Below, in pieces: positions 8,701 to 16,464 of a stretch of DNA of 64,000 bases (positions within the stretch are counted from its first letter, which is position 1; each line of letters opens with the position of its first letter). Source of the stretch: Sporosarcina luteola (GTDB lineage: Bacteria > Bacillota > Bacilli > Bacillales_A > Planococcaceae); NCBI RefSeq assembly GCF_023715535.1, contig NZ_JAMBOI010000001.1:372001-436000 (forward strand). Direction: 5' to 3'. Position numbers and translations under genes: made by a program. Below the pieces are notes generated by a model that saw nothing but the letters and a program-made list of their open reading frames with translations, made no database searches and was not told the DNA's origin.

Positions 8701-9514
8701 GTTTAAGGACTTTGTTAGTGATTTCAAGTCCGTCGATTTTGAAGTTCAATGCTGCAAGATCTTCAACCTTTTCAACAAACTTAACTTCTACAGTTGTGTT
8801 GTTAACAGCCGTAATTGACTCAACACCCGCTACAACGCCAGTTACTTTTGAAAGATCAGCGTTTAGGAAGTTGTAAAGGAATGTTGCGAAATGGCCACGA
8901 GTTGTAGTGCCTTTTGGATTGAATTGTGCAACAGTCGTGATGTCGAAGAAGTCTAGGACATCGATTGCTGGACGAGCTTCAGATTTAGCAGAGTTACGGT
9001 CAGCAACTTCTTGTTTGAAGTCTTGGCCATCAACATATTCTACTAGGTTGATATCTTTAACTGTGTCAAACGCGCGAACAAGTACTACTGCCATGTTCTC
9101 ACGAGTGATGTTGTCGCCTGCTAGAAGACGACCGTTGCTTCCGTTGAATACGCCGTTGTCTTTAACAACTGCAGCATATTTTAGAAGCTCATCGTTTGTA
9201 GCAGATGTCAAATCTGTAAAGCGTGGGTTCGTTTTGTAGTCTGTTGGTACTTCGTAGCCTACAGATACAAGCCATTTACCCATCAATTTAACAACGTCAG
9301 AACGAGTCAACGTTTGGTTCGGTTTGAAAGAACCGTCTTGGTAACCCGAGATGATGCCAGCATCAGATAGTGCGTCGATTGCTTTTTCGTGTGTGTTCCC
9401 TTTTGTGTCTGTGAAATCTTTTGCGCTTGCTACCGGTGCAACTGCAGATGCTACTAAAGCAGCTGATGCAGCGCCGACGATAAACTTGCGGTACTTCGTT
9501 GGTTGGTTAGCCAT
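5753..9514 (-). CDS. S-layer protein with N-terminal SLH triplet
   Basis: A 1253-residue exported protein, probably the main paracrystalline surface-layer subunit. The signal peptide is about residues 1-31 (cleavage after VASA). Three SLH segments follow at about 32-80 (GIISGYQDGSFKPN), 95-150 and 165-222; they would hold it on the secondary wall polymer. The remainder is a long series of Ig-like beta domains with few charged clusters and no Cys, ending in a Big-type domain (APKVESATFNVESGDLTLTF). The N-terminus resembles the Sporosarcina ureae SslA type, judged from memory. ATG follows GAGGAGG. A consensus sigma-A promoter lies 85 bp upstream. The gene is monocistronic, ending in a hairpin next to an intron remnant. 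Confidence 0.92.
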   Translation of the reverse strand: MANQPTKYRKFIVGAASAALVASAVAPVASAKDFTDTKGNTHEKAIDALSDAGIISGYQDGSFKPNQTLTRSDVVKLMGKWLVSVGYEVPTDYKTNPRFTDLTSATNDELLKYAAVVKDNGVFNGSNGRLLAGDNITRENMAVVLVRAFDTVKDINLVEYVDGQDFKQEVADRNSAKSEARPAIDVLDFFDITTVAQFNPKGTTTRGHFATFLYNFLNADLSKVTGVVAGVESITAVNNTTVEVKFVEKVEDLAALNFKIDGLEITNKVLKQTDAKTVVLTTAVQEGGKTYTVTANDNKIGTFSGVSAVVPTGINVTTKSLQGVLGKDVTVTAAVTVPEGQSKAGVPVTFNVVNSSSNNEKLEAVAYTDDKGVASYTYTRYYASQDNVTAYATHRSSVHSSGKVYWATAAQLTIKDVTEKTTLANGDKKVYEIISANNKGGVVFVAFKENLDVTPDKIEDGVHVDGNRVYALNADGKVSGLALAESHPYKTSYGSERVIAVPVDNNGKANLVLSGKDASVTPIVYEGEFVGGVNDNKALPTNYKAPYSPLVIQATASTVKFEKVVNYGLTLEAQGVAGSALRTTDGLGGRDYVITYTKEDGKPVAANTPVYVAIPTAGLTGANFVMYNANEDVVPEQTALSTAAYKIYQFNTNKDGKVTFHVTSNKAESYVQPIAFLNDNNPASTTFFDTKDTQVTQDVTYFVNEVTYAADLDLLNTSNRGQTSFAAGHEGARFSYQLVDQNGKTRAANASTDVTFRVTTGENAVTVVGRGTVHAHQTQTFTATLHKGQDNVYLDVTAFGPTSVSVYATSSQSGLTFQPTETKTATFAATSNAVVNGTVTNLNKSTHVVTINNVPYNLVGATYLNQGTAVPTLSAFYDHLAIGKTVSVTKDADGNLVFNLTGTGTAASVDAVNNAATAGQVLTALKSYYPGFSALSFAAQQKIAKEIYDLDEVFNADSLTDAYDTALENAVASLIDDAAGLTTPTYAQFVSAVKDIPGASASVTALEAITDKDVQNEILEGIAGLATPTTATAFNTAVTNLINAAKAAVNDDAIEAALEDVNDALVGLNANPATHTYAQVIKALEDGKTLLGLDLAAFNKLTETKQKAVLDLLSSTGYASPAVLQEDLDKKVKSVADVTAPKVESATFNVESGDLTLTFSENVALDADVTAVSIAFKNGVATGTVSAVDPFAEATGNKVVISLDPEALAAFKVGSVITSVTTTGGKVVDLAATPNPATLTGLNIEVKAAPVTP

Positions 9515-9598
9515 TGAATAATTTCCTCCTCTGATTTAAGAAATAAAATTTGTCATCTACCCCACGGCAAAATGGAAGTAGAAGCCATTACACAATAA

Positions 9599-9627
9599 AG
9601 TATAGATTCTAACAGCAGGGATGTCAA
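9599..9627 (-). promoter_or_regulatory. sigma-A promoter of the S-layer gene
   Basis: On the minus strand TTGACA (9622-9627), a 17-bp spacer and TATACT (9599-9604) form a near-consensus promoter. The predicted leader is about 75 nt before the ATG at 9514 and contains the GAGGAGG site. Confidence 0.85.
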
Positions 9628-9639
9628 TTACTTATTGGT

Positions 9640-10140
9640 ATTTTGCTAGATTGCAAGTCCCAAACCCTATGTAATTTTCCGCTGCTTCTACTATTCTACC
9701 TCATATCAAAAATATATCAAGTATTTCTATCACATTTCAACAAAAGTCTTAAATCATTCAAATTATCTTACTGTTTTAAGATGCTTGGTATACCGAGGGT
9801 CTGGGAGATTTGAATTCCAGTATTTTCATGACGGTTGTTCTTGGCAATGGGTAATCCCACTTTATTAATCTAGCATTGCAATAAATGTAATAGAGCTGTA
9901 TCAGGAAGAAAATGTTTTTAGGAAAGCAATTAGCTGTCCTCTTTTACATCTCCTATAGAAGTTATTAGTAATAAAGTAATTGGTTTTTGGAAATGAAATT
10001 GGTTGTCCATTTGTCCGAGTCCTATAGAATCTATTATATCTTCCAGTGTAATAGAACTTTACTAGAATATTTATTTTAGACTGACTGGATTCTGCTAGAG
10101 GAAAAAACGAGGATAGTAGTTTTAAATCTGCTTACAACGA
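9640..10140. other. 500-bp upstream region of the S-layer gene with imperfect direct repeats
   Basis: No gene is visible. Two imperfect copies of a ~40-bp segment occur at 9928-9968 and 9997-10036. They share AATTRGYTGTCC, a short variable stretch, TCCTATAGAA and TATTA. Further promoter-like TATAAT words lie near 10031. S-layer genes often have several promoters and long upstream regions, so a control role is possible but unproven. Confidence 0.4.
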
Positions 10141-10149
10141 TACACTTAT

Positions 10150-10275
10150 CATTGTCCAGCTCCGGGCGCCAGGGGCTCGAGGTCATAAGTCAAAGCTGCT
10201 CTGCGGCAAAAAACGCCGCGCCGCAGCTTCGTCTTATGCTTGTCGCCCCTTAGCAGGCGCCCTCCGCTTTTCGTG
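10150..10275. repeat. dispersed Bacillales-type hairpin repeat
   Basis: A ~125-bp element beginning GTCCAGCTCCGGGCGCC and ending AGGCGCCCTCCGCTTTT. The outer arms GGCGCC, GGGGC and CATAAG are matched by CTTATG, GCCCC and GGCGCC, and an inner pair AAGCTGC ... GCAGCTT encloses a short A-rich loop. Elements of this form (GTCATAAG ... CTTATG) are common in intergenic regions of Bacillales as I remember them. It is noncoding. Confidence 0.65.
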
Positions 10276-10282
10276 AGAATGC

Positions 10283-10321
10283 AAAAGGACTTGAACAGAT
10301 GGGAGCTGTTCAAGTCCTTTT
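10283..10321. terminator. strong symmetrical terminator
   Basis: AAAAGGACTTGAACAG-ATGGGAG-CTGTTCAAGTCCTTTT is a perfect 16-bp stem with A and T runs on either side. It probably ends the wecC-tagA transcript on the minus strand. Confidence 0.85.
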
Positions 10322-10438
10322 GTGCGGTCAACCAACCGTTTTCGTCCTGCGTGGCGTTTAATAATATATGCTACAGAGGAAATTATCCTTACATTCCGTA
10401 TTCTATCACCAGTTTTAGTAGATTACAAGTGTCATTAA

Positions 10439-11149
10439 TTATTTTCGGCGAATTATTTCAAAAAGGAATTTCGGGAGGTTCATTTGCCTTTGAATGCGGC
10501 TTGGTTCTAGTAATAGCCGGTAAAGCCATTCCGCTCCGACCTTTTGGAATGCTGCTGGCGCGCGTTTAATATTGCCTGCGAGAACGTCGAATGATCCCCC
10601 GACTCCTTGGTAAAGAATTGGGTGCAAGTTCTCGCGATGCTCTTCAATCCATAGTTCCTGCTTCGGCGATCCCATTGCGACGAAGAGGATATCGGGTTGT
10701 GCAGCGTTGATTTTCTCGATCACTGTTGACGTATCCTTCTCATAGCCGTCCTGTGTGCCGGCGACTTTGAGCTCGGGATACGTGTCGATCAGTTTAGCGG
10801 CTGCCGCATCCGCAACTCCCGGCTTCGCGCCGTAGAGGAAGATGGACTTGCCTGTGCGGGCGGCTTCCCTCACAATTCGGTCCATCATGTCGACTCCGGT
10901 TACGCGGGATTGTATGTTGCCTTTTTGAATCTTGGACGCGATTATCACCCCAATACCGTCCGGAATCTGGAATTCCGCACGGTTGAGCAGGGCTTTCAGC
11001 GCTGGGTCGTCTTTTGCCTTCATTAACTTTTCAGGGTTGATGGCTACTATTAATGATTTCTTTTTGGCGTCGATGTTTTGAAAGAGCTTTGGGATGAGTT
11101 CATCGTAGTTCTCTGTGTTGACGTCGACGCCTAGTATCGTTTCTTTCAT
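10439..11149 (-). CDS. WecG/TagA/CpsF-family glycosyltransferase
   Basis: A 236-residue cytosolic or membrane-associated GT26 transferase. Characterised TagA members add ManNAc to GlcNAc-PP-undecaprenol; WecG adds ManNAcA. Visible motifs are VAINPEKLMKA (about 36), IPDGIGV, RVTGVDMMDRI, FLYGAKPGVA, AMGSPKQELW and GVGGSFDVLAG followed by GAEWLYRLLLEPSR near the C-terminus. Its ATG follows the wecC TAA directly, so it is translationally coupled to the UDP-ManNAc dehydrogenase. That link favours a ManNAcA or ManNAc transfer step in secondary wall polymer or teichuronic-type synthesis. Which sugar is used cannot be told from sequence. Confidence 0.88.
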   Translation of the reverse strand: MKETILGVDVNTENYDELIPKLFQNIDAKKKSLIVAINPEKLMKAKDDPALKALLNRAEFQIPDGIGVIIASKIQKGNIQSRVTGVDMMDRIVREAARTGKSIFLYGAKPGVADAAAAKLIDTYPELKVAGTQDGYEKDTSTVIEKINAAQPDILFVAMGSPKQELWIEEHRENLHPILYQGVGGSFDVLAGNIKRAPAAFQKVGAEWLYRLLLEPSRIQRQMNLPKFLFEIIRRK

Positions 11150-12439
11150 TTAGCTCATGACTCCTACTGGTGAGCCGTCACCGAGTTTGAAGTAATGGAA
11201 TCCGGCTTGTTCCCATTTTTCTCGAGAGAGTGCATTTTTCGTGTCGAGGATGAATGGTTTCGGCTGTTTTGTTGTGAGTGTGTTCGGGCTGAGCTGTTTG
11301 AAGTCGGTGTGATCCGTCGTCAAGATGATCAGGTCAGCGTCTTGTGTTGCTTCCTCTAATGTTGCTTGTTGTGTCGTGTGTTGCAAGGTTTTAATATGCG
11401 GGTCGAATGATTTCACTTCGATGCCGCGTTCTTGCAACGCATCGATCACACTGACGGATGGGCTTTCGCGCATGTCGTCGACGTCGCCTTTGAATGCGAG
11501 GCCGAGTACTGCTACTTTGCCGTCCGTAATGCCTTTTGCGTCAAGCAGGAATTGCGCTTTTTGGGCGACGAATTGCGGCATGGCATCGTTTGTGAGCCGT
11601 GCTTTGTGAATGATCTTCGCGTTTTCCGGGTTGAGCTCTACGAGGAACCATGGGTCTACTGCGATGCAGTGGCCGCCTACTCCTGGACCTGGCGTATGAA
11701 TATTGACGCGTGGGTGGAAGTTGGCGAAGCGGATCGCTTCCCATATATCTACGCCGATTGTTTCAGCGATTTTCGCGAGTTCGTTTGCGAATGCGATGTT
11801 GACGTCGCGGTATGTGTTCTCCATGACTTTGACGAGTTCGGCAGTTGTTGCGTCTGTCAGATGGATTTCGCCTTGAACGAAAGTTTTGTAGAGTGCTTTC
11901 GTTTTTTCAGCGGATTCTGGTGTGATTCCGCCTACGATGCGATCGTTGTTGACGAGTTCTTCGAAGATTTTGCCTGGAATGACGCGTTCAGGCGAGTGTG
12001 AGACGAATAGATTTTCTCCGAGTTTCAAGTCCGATTTGCGCAGTTCCGGCAGCATGATGTTTTCGACTGTTTTTGGTGGGACGGTCGATTCCAAGATGAC
12101 GAGTGCGCCTGGTTTCAAGTATGGCACGATGGATGCTGTCGCTTGGCGGATGTATTCCAAGTTTGCCGTGTTGTCGGGATTGATCGGTGACGGGACGGCG
12201 ACGATGTAGACGTCAGCTTCGACTGGAGTTGTGGAGACGGTTAGGTTTCCTGCGTCGATTGCTTGGTCGAGTCGTTCTTGGAGTCCGTTCTCTTCTATAT
12301 GTAGTTGCTTGTTGGCAATCATGTTGACTGCTTTTTCGTTGATGTCGACGCCGTGGACTTTTACGCCGCTGTTGGCGAACATGACGGCTGTCGGGAGGCC
12401 GATGTAGCCGAGGCCGATGACGCACATAGTGTTGTTCAT
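11150..12439 (-). CDS. wecC: UDP-N-acetyl-D-mannosamine dehydrogenase
   Basis: A 429-residue NAD-dependent enzyme oxidising UDP-ManNAc to UDP-ManNAcA in the cytosol. The NAD-binding motif VIGLGYIGLP is at residues 7-16. The UDP-sugar dehydrogenase middle and C-terminal domains follow; the catalytic Cys is C258 in GVGGHCIAVDP, and GLAFKGDVDDMRESPS marks the C-terminal domain. ATG is preceded by AAAGGAA. It is the first gene of a two-gene operon with the TagA-family transferase. Its likely substrate supplier, wecB, is about 47 kb away next to upp. Closely related UDP-glucose 6-dehydrogenases are less likely given this partner. Confidence 0.88.
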   Translation of the reverse strand: MNNTMCVIGLGYIGLPTAVMFANSGVKVHGVDINEKAVNMIANKQLHIEENGLQERLDQAIDAGNLTVSTTPVEADVYIVAVPSPINPDNTANLEYIRQATASIVPYLKPGALVILESTVPPKTVENIMLPELRKSDLKLGENLFVSHSPERVIPGKIFEELVNNDRIVGGITPESAEKTKALYKTFVQGEIHLTDATTAELVKVMENTYRDVNIAFANELAKIAETIGVDIWEAIRFANFHPRVNIHTPGPGVGGHCIAVDPWFLVELNPENAKIIHKARLTNDAMPQFVAQKAQFLLDAKGITDGKVAVLGLAFKGDVDDMRESPSVSVIDALQERGIEVKSFDPHIKTLQHTTQQATLEEATQDADLIILTTDHTDFKQLSPNTLTTKQPKPFILDTKNALSREKWEQAGFHYFKLGDGSPVGVMS

Positions 12440-12477
12440 GAGTGATGTTCCTTTCTGAATGGGGGTGCTTTATTTAA

Positions 12478-12612
12478 CAGGCTGTTGCTTTCCGTTCCGG
12501 CACTCGCTTTCCGCGGGCATGGCTTCCTGCTCGCAACGCTACGCTTTTGCTCGCAAAAGCCGTTCTTCGTTACGGCTTTCGCAGGAGTCTCGCGCCTGCA
12601 CTACAAGCAACA
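12478..12612. repeat. dispersed ~135-bp repeat with inverted ends
   Basis: The element starts CTGTTGCTTTCCG and ends AAGCAACAGG, so its ends are inverted copies (CTGTTGCTT/AAGCAACAG). The interior includes CGCTTTCCGCGGGC and CGCAGGAGTCTCGCGCC. Sequences with these words are frequent noncoding repeats in Bacillaceae and Planococcaceae genomes as I recall. It sits in the wecC promoter side and lacks a frame of interest. Confidence 0.6.
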
Positions 12613-12721
12613 GGTAATACTAAAAAGCAATTCCTATATATGTGTATTAATAAAATTTAACTTATTGACATTTGTAGATTATAGCATATCCACTTCGACT
12701 GTACATGTATTGTTATTTTTG

Positions 12722-12782
12722 GGGACCAATGGTCCCTTTGTTTTAAGGGCCAGCGGCCCTTAGGGATTGGAGCCAAAGGCTC
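12722..12782 (-). terminator. three tandem short hairpins after the S41 protease gene
   Basis: GGGACC-AAT-GGTCCC (12722-12736), AAGGGCC-AGC-GGCCCTT (12745-12761) and GAGCC-AAA-GGCTC (12770-12782) follow one another, each with a 3-nt loop. They begin just past the stop of the leftward protease gene. The middle one, followed on the minus strand by AAAACAAAGG, lacks a T tract, so normal intrinsic termination is uncertain. Confidence 0.55.
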
Positions 12783-12790
12783 TAAAGGTT

Positions 12791-13966
12791 TTATTTCACC
12801 GTAATCGGTGTGTAGATGCCTTGCTTGGTTGTCCGCCCGGCATCGTTTGCGAAGCCTGGGTGGATGACTAGGAAATAGGAGCCGCCCTTTTGCATTTGTT
12901 TGTTTGGCGTGATGTCGAGTGTATCCGTTCCGTTCGGTTTTATTGAAATCGGGACTGCGACACCTCCCACTTTAATGAGTTCCACTTTATTGGACGCATT
13001 GTCGCTTGTAAGGTTCATTTTTTGTGTGAAATGGATGTGGAATGTTTTGGTCGCCGGAACTTCTTGCAGATTGTCGACCGGTTTATAGTTTTTCTGTGCC
13101 AATGAATCTTTCAAGAGGCGACCATGTATAGTAGAGAGTTCTTGGTCATGTTCGCTGGCGATCGTCGGTGTGATTCCTGTGCGATGGATTTTGGATTTCT
13201 TCGGTCCTGTGAATTCGCCGATTGTGAGTTTGAGTGCTGATCCGTCTTCGAATTCGAAGAATGATTGGATGGTGCCCTTCCCTTTTGTCTTTTCGCCGAC
13301 GATGATCGCGGCGTTCTGGTCTTGGAGGGATGCCGCCACGATTTCGGATGCGGATGCTGAGTATTTATTAACAAGTACATAGGTTTGTTTCGGGAATTTC
13401 ACGTTCGATTGTATGGGTTTTACGGTTGTGGTGCCTTCTCTCGTTTTCATTTCGTAGGCTGTTTTGACGCCTTCGAAGTGGCCGAGGAGTTGCTCGGCGC
13501 TTTCGACATAGCCGCCGCCGTTGTAACGAAGGTCAAGGATGAGTTTGTCGGCGCCTCGTTTTTTCAGGTCATTGTAGTGTTTGGTGACGACTTTGTCCAT
13601 GTTGGTGGAGAAGGTGCTGATGCGTATGTAGCCGATGTTGCCGTAGAGCATGTGGGACGAGACGGCGGGCTCGGACAGGTTATGGAGAGCCACATCGTCG
13701 GCGCCGACTGCTGCTACGTAGTTCATGTATTCATCGGATGTCATATAGCGCGAGTATTCGTCAAGCGCGCCGATGACTTCGTCGATGGTCGTCATGGCAT
13801 GAAGGTTTTCCGGGATGTCTCCATAGTAAAAGTTCTCGACGAAGAATTTGATGTCGTCGACGCGTGCGGCTTCGGCTTCAGCAGATAGTGCTGTTTGAGC
13901 CGAGGCGTGAGGCGCGAGCAGGATGATTGTTATGAATGCGAGTAGGATGGAATGGATTTTTTTCAT
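12791..13966 (-). CDS. secreted S41-family peptidase with C-terminal Ig-like domain
   Basis: A 391-residue exported C-terminal-processing-type protease. I place the start at the ATG at 13966, after AAGGGAG; an upstream ATG (14029) would put an odd extension before the signal peptide. The signal peptide is residues 1-23 (ending ASA). The S41 core spans about 105-265: S205 in YSASASEIV and K230 in KTKGKGTIQ form the Ser-Lys dyad with the family spacing of 25. No PDZ domain is evident between the signal and the core, unlike CtpA/CtpB. Residues about 300-391 look like a Big_5 Ig-like domain. It ends before three hairpins. Substrate unknown. Confidence 0.85.
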   Translation of the reverse strand: MKKIHSILLAFITIILLAPHASAQTALSAEAEAARVDDIKFFVENFYYGDIPENLHAMTTIDEVIGALDEYSRYMTSDEYMNYVAAVGADDVALHNLSEPAVSSHMLYGNIGYIRISTFSTNMDKVVTKHYNDLKKRGADKLILDLRYNGGGYVESAEQLLGHFEGVKTAYEMKTREGTTTVKPIQSNVKFPKQTYVLVNKYSASASEIVAASLQDQNAAIIVGEKTKGKGTIQSFFEFEDGSALKLTIGEFTGPKKSKIHRTGITPTIASEHDQELSTIHGRLLKDSLAQKNYKPVDNLQEVPATKTFHIHFTQKMNLTSDNASNKVELIKVGGVAVPISIKPNGTDTLDITPNKQMQKGGSYFLVIHPGFANDAGRTTKQGIYTPITVK

Positions 13967-14095
13967 GCCGATGACTCCCTTCAGGTGGTTGTTACGGTTA
14001 TTATACCCATTTTGGGAGATTAAAGACATGGTACGGGAGAATAGTTTTATAGAGTTGAATGCTTGCTACTTTTGGGATAGGTGGAGAGTTCCGGG

Positions 14096-14372
14096 TTAAT
14101 TGTGTTGCGGTGGAGGTTGATTGCGTTACCAGTCGAGTTGATTGCGTTGCGGGCATAGATGATTGTGTTGCAGTTGATTTTGGACGCGGGGCTTGCATTG
14201 AAAGGCTCCTCCCCTGTTCGCGCTGAATGCTTTTGACAAGTTAGGGGGTTTGTTCGTGGCGTTATGCGTGAGTTTGGAGATTTATGCGTTTCTGGGCGGA
14301 TTTATGCGTATATTTTAGTGTTTATGAGCTTTTGGGGACAGTTATGCGTGCTTAAAGGGATTTATGCGCAAG
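14096..14372 (+). repeat. intergenic repeat locus A (GATTGCG units, anchor, ATGCG units)
   Basis: Four units of about 21-24 bp around GATTGCGTTGCGG (14096-14190), the conserved anchor (TCGCGCTGAATGC TTTTGACAAGTTA, 14218-14252), then six units starting TTATGCG at about 19-21 bp (14262-14372). It lies between the DinB-gene terminator and the S41 protease start. It is one of fourteen such loci in the window. Confidence 0.85.
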
Positions 14373-14394
14373 TTTTTTATTTTATGGTAATTCA

Positions 14395-14423
14395 CAAGAA
14401 AAAGCTACCTTGTTTGGTAGCTC
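14395..14423 (-). terminator. terminator of the DinB-like gene
   Basis: On the minus strand AGCTACC-AAACA-AGGTAGCT is followed by TTTTTC, about 25 bp past the stop codon. Confidence 0.8.
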
Positions 14424-14446
14424 ACTCTTACTCTATTATTTGAAAT

Positions 14447-14917
14447 TCAACGATGTGATGGCCAGGAACCTTGCATCTTTCTGATTTGAATGATTTGACC
14501 CGTATGGTAGGCATCGTGAAGCATTATGTTTACTAGTTTCAATTCAAGTGAATTCTGGTCAAGGTATTCGACGGATGTTTTACTCAGCGCCTGTCTTAAA
14601 TTGTCATGAACATTTTTGACTCGTTCAATAACTTCCTTCCATTCCCGATCATCATTTGATTGGTCGGTAAAATTGAAGGTTTCATTTCCATCGAGATGAT
14701 GTGTCCATTCACGACCTTCCATTTCTGCTACAAGTCTCTCTTTATAATATAGGAGATGATTCACATTCCCCCAGATTGACTTGGTCGCTTCTCCTGTTGG
14801 TGCCCAGTTAGCCTGTTCTTCAGTGATTCCTTCGATTGCATCCTTGAGGGGCGCATACCAACTCTCCTTGTCAAACGTTGTTTCTAGCATGTATAAATGC
14901 AAGTCAATTCTATTCAA
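14447..14917 (-). CDS. DinB-family (YfiT-type) putative metal-dependent protein
   Basis: A 156-residue cytosolic protein of the DinB/YfiT four-helix bundle family, members of which include thiol transferases and many uncharacterised Bacillales proteins. I choose the TTG at 14917, which follows a perfect AAGGAGG at proper distance; a longer frame upstream has no such site. Features: WGNVNHLLYYKERL (His near residue 56 of the bundle) and LHDAYHTGQIIQIRKMQG at the C-terminus, whose two His are typical metal ligands. It is monocistronic with its own terminator. Specific reaction unknown. Confidence 0.8.
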   Translation of the reverse strand: MNRIDLHLYMLETTFDKESWYAPLKDAIEGITEEQANWAPTGEATKSIWGNVNHLLYYKERLVAEMEGREWTHHLDGNETFNFTDQSNDDREWKEVIERVKNVHDNLRQALSKTSVEYLDQNSLELKLVNIMLHDAYHTGQIIQIRKMQGSWPSHR

Positions 14918-15089
14918 TATGATCTTCCTCCTTACATGTATTACAGTAGGTAATTCAACAAAAATGTGGTAACTCCTTTCTTTGCTTACCATTTACTAAG
15001 GAAAAAGTATCCTGATATTTTTTTGCATATATATACGGATAAATTATGACAAACCACATATCCTATTCGTGTTTAGGAGGTGAATCGTA

Positions 15090-15281
15090 ATGGTAAACCA
15101 AAATGATAAAAATCAAAATAATAAAAGCGTTGCAGAGGGCATTAAAAACACAGCCGGATCTGCATTCGAGACAGCTCATAATGCTTTAGAAACAACAGAA
15201 GATATGGCAATGAAGACTGTAGATGCTGCTAAAAACTCCACAAAGAACTTAACAGACAACATGAAAAAACAATCAAGGTAA
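15090..15281 (+). CDS. small hydrophilic amphipathic protein, unknown
   Basis: A 63-residue protein, rich in N, K, T and A, without Cys or a membrane segment. The sequence alternates small and charged residues (AEGIKNTAGSAFETAHNAL), giving an amphipathic helix similar in style to LEA-like or CsbD-like stress proteins, though I cannot assign it to a family. The ATG follows TAGGAGGTGA at ideal distance, and a strong terminator follows 18 bp after the stop, so it looks like a real single gene. Confidence 0.75.
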   Translation: MVNQNDKNQNNKSVAEGIKNTAGSAFETAHNALETTEDMAMKTVDAAKNSTKNLTDNMKKQSR

Positions 15282-15298
15282 GCAATCATGATTATGTT

Positions 15299-15325
15299 AA
15301 ACGCCACTTTCTGGCGTTTTTCTTT
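15299..15325 (+). terminator. terminator of the small amphipathic protein gene
   Basis: AACGCCA-CTTTC-TGGCGTT followed by TTTTCTTTTT. Confidence 0.85.
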
Positions 15326-15551
15326 TTACCCCAGTTTAGTTAAAGATCATAGATGAATCCCTCCGGTGTATTGGATAAAATATAGCAGTACAGTATGACT
15401 TTTCTATTAAATTGGATTGTAAATAACCATAGTGATAACGATCGATATTCGTTAACACAATCTTTACATAGTTATGCATCTATCTACATAGTAGCTTAAC
15501 ATCCCTAATCTAAACTAAAGCTGAATCTAATTTAGATAGGAGATGGAGAAA

Positions 15552-16379
15552 ATGAGCAAACAATTACTACTAGAAACAGGAGTAGCGTTATCGTTATTAT
15601 TCAACCCGTTTAGTCAGATTGCGGATGAACCAACACTTGGTAATAGAAAACAGGTAGATAATGTAGCACACCGCGGTGCATCCGGTTATGCACCTGAAAA
15701 CACAATTTCCGCTTTCGATCTCGCAGTGGATATGAGAGCTGATTATATAGAAATCGATGTTCAACGAAGTGAAGATGGTGAATTAGTATTGATCCATGAT
15801 ACAACAGTGGATCGCACTACAGATGGAACGGGTCACGTTGGGGATTTGTCATTTGAACAGCTTAGAAGTCTTGATGCAGGCAGTTGGTTTGGGGAACAAT
15901 TTGCAGAAGAACCAATCCCGACATTTGAAGAGATTCTAGATCGTTACCATGGAAAGATCGGCATTTTAATAGAGTTGAAGGCTCCGGAGCTTTACCCTGG
16001 GATTGAAGAACAAGTAGCGGAGGCTTTAATAGTACGTAATCTCGATATACCGCAAAATGAAAAGATTATTATTCAATCGTTTAACTTTGAGTCAATGAAG
16101 AAAATGAATCAGCTTCTTCCTCGGGTTCCAATCGGTGTATTGACTTCTAACCGGGCAGACACAACATTGAAAGCTTTACTGGAGTTTTCAACATACGCGG
16201 ATTGGTTTAACCCGAGCTATGAAATTGTGACAGAGGATTTAGTGGAACAAGTGCACTCTTTAGGAATGCAGATTGGTTCTTGGACGGTACGTGATCAAGA
16301 AACGGCAGACTTCCTGTTCGACATGGGGGTTGACGCAATCATTACAGATTATCCGGATTATGTGGATCCTAGAAACTAA
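15552..16379 (+). CDS. glycerophosphodiester phosphodiesterase
   Basis: A 275-residue GDPD-family enzyme that hydrolyses glycerophosphodiesters to glycerol-3-phosphate and an alcohol. Motifs: AHRGASGYAPENT (about residue 40), EIDVQRSEDGELVLIHD (metal-binding E and D, then the catalytic His) and IELKAP. The N-terminus has a short hydrophobic stretch (LLLETGVALSLLFNPF), so it may be exported. I start at 15552, which has the better spacing from GGAG; an ATG at 15543 is in frame but too close to its site. It ends in its own terminator, next to a repeat array. Confidence 0.88.
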   Translation: MSKQLLLETGVALSLLFNPFSQIADEPTLGNRKQVDNVAHRGASGYAPENTISAFDLAVDMRADYIEIDVQRSEDGELVLIHDTTVDRTTDGTGHVGDLSFEQLRSLDAGSWFGEQFAEEPIPTFEEILDRYHGKIGILIELKAPELYPGIEEQVAEALIVRNLDIPQNEKIIIQSFNFESMKKMNQLLPRVPIGVLTSNRADTTLKALLEFSTYADWFNPSYEIVTEDLVEQVHSLGMQIGSWTVRDQETADFLFDMGVDAIITDYPDYVDPRN

Positions 16380-16397
16380 CAATAATACGAGTTTACG

Positions 16398-16427
16398 AAA
16401 AGGAGGATTCGCTACTCCTTTTTTTTG
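16398..16427 (+). terminator. terminator of the glycerophosphodiesterase gene
   Basis: AAAAGGAG-GATTCGCTA-CTCCTTTTTTTT, 18 bp past the stop codon. Confidence 0.85.
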
Positions 16428-16464
16428 TTGCGCGGGTGGAATATGTGGAGTAGGAACGACTTGT

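Noticed and set aside
10149-10331. 60-codon frame in the dispersed repeat
   Set aside because: It lies in a noncoding hairpin repeat and a terminator.
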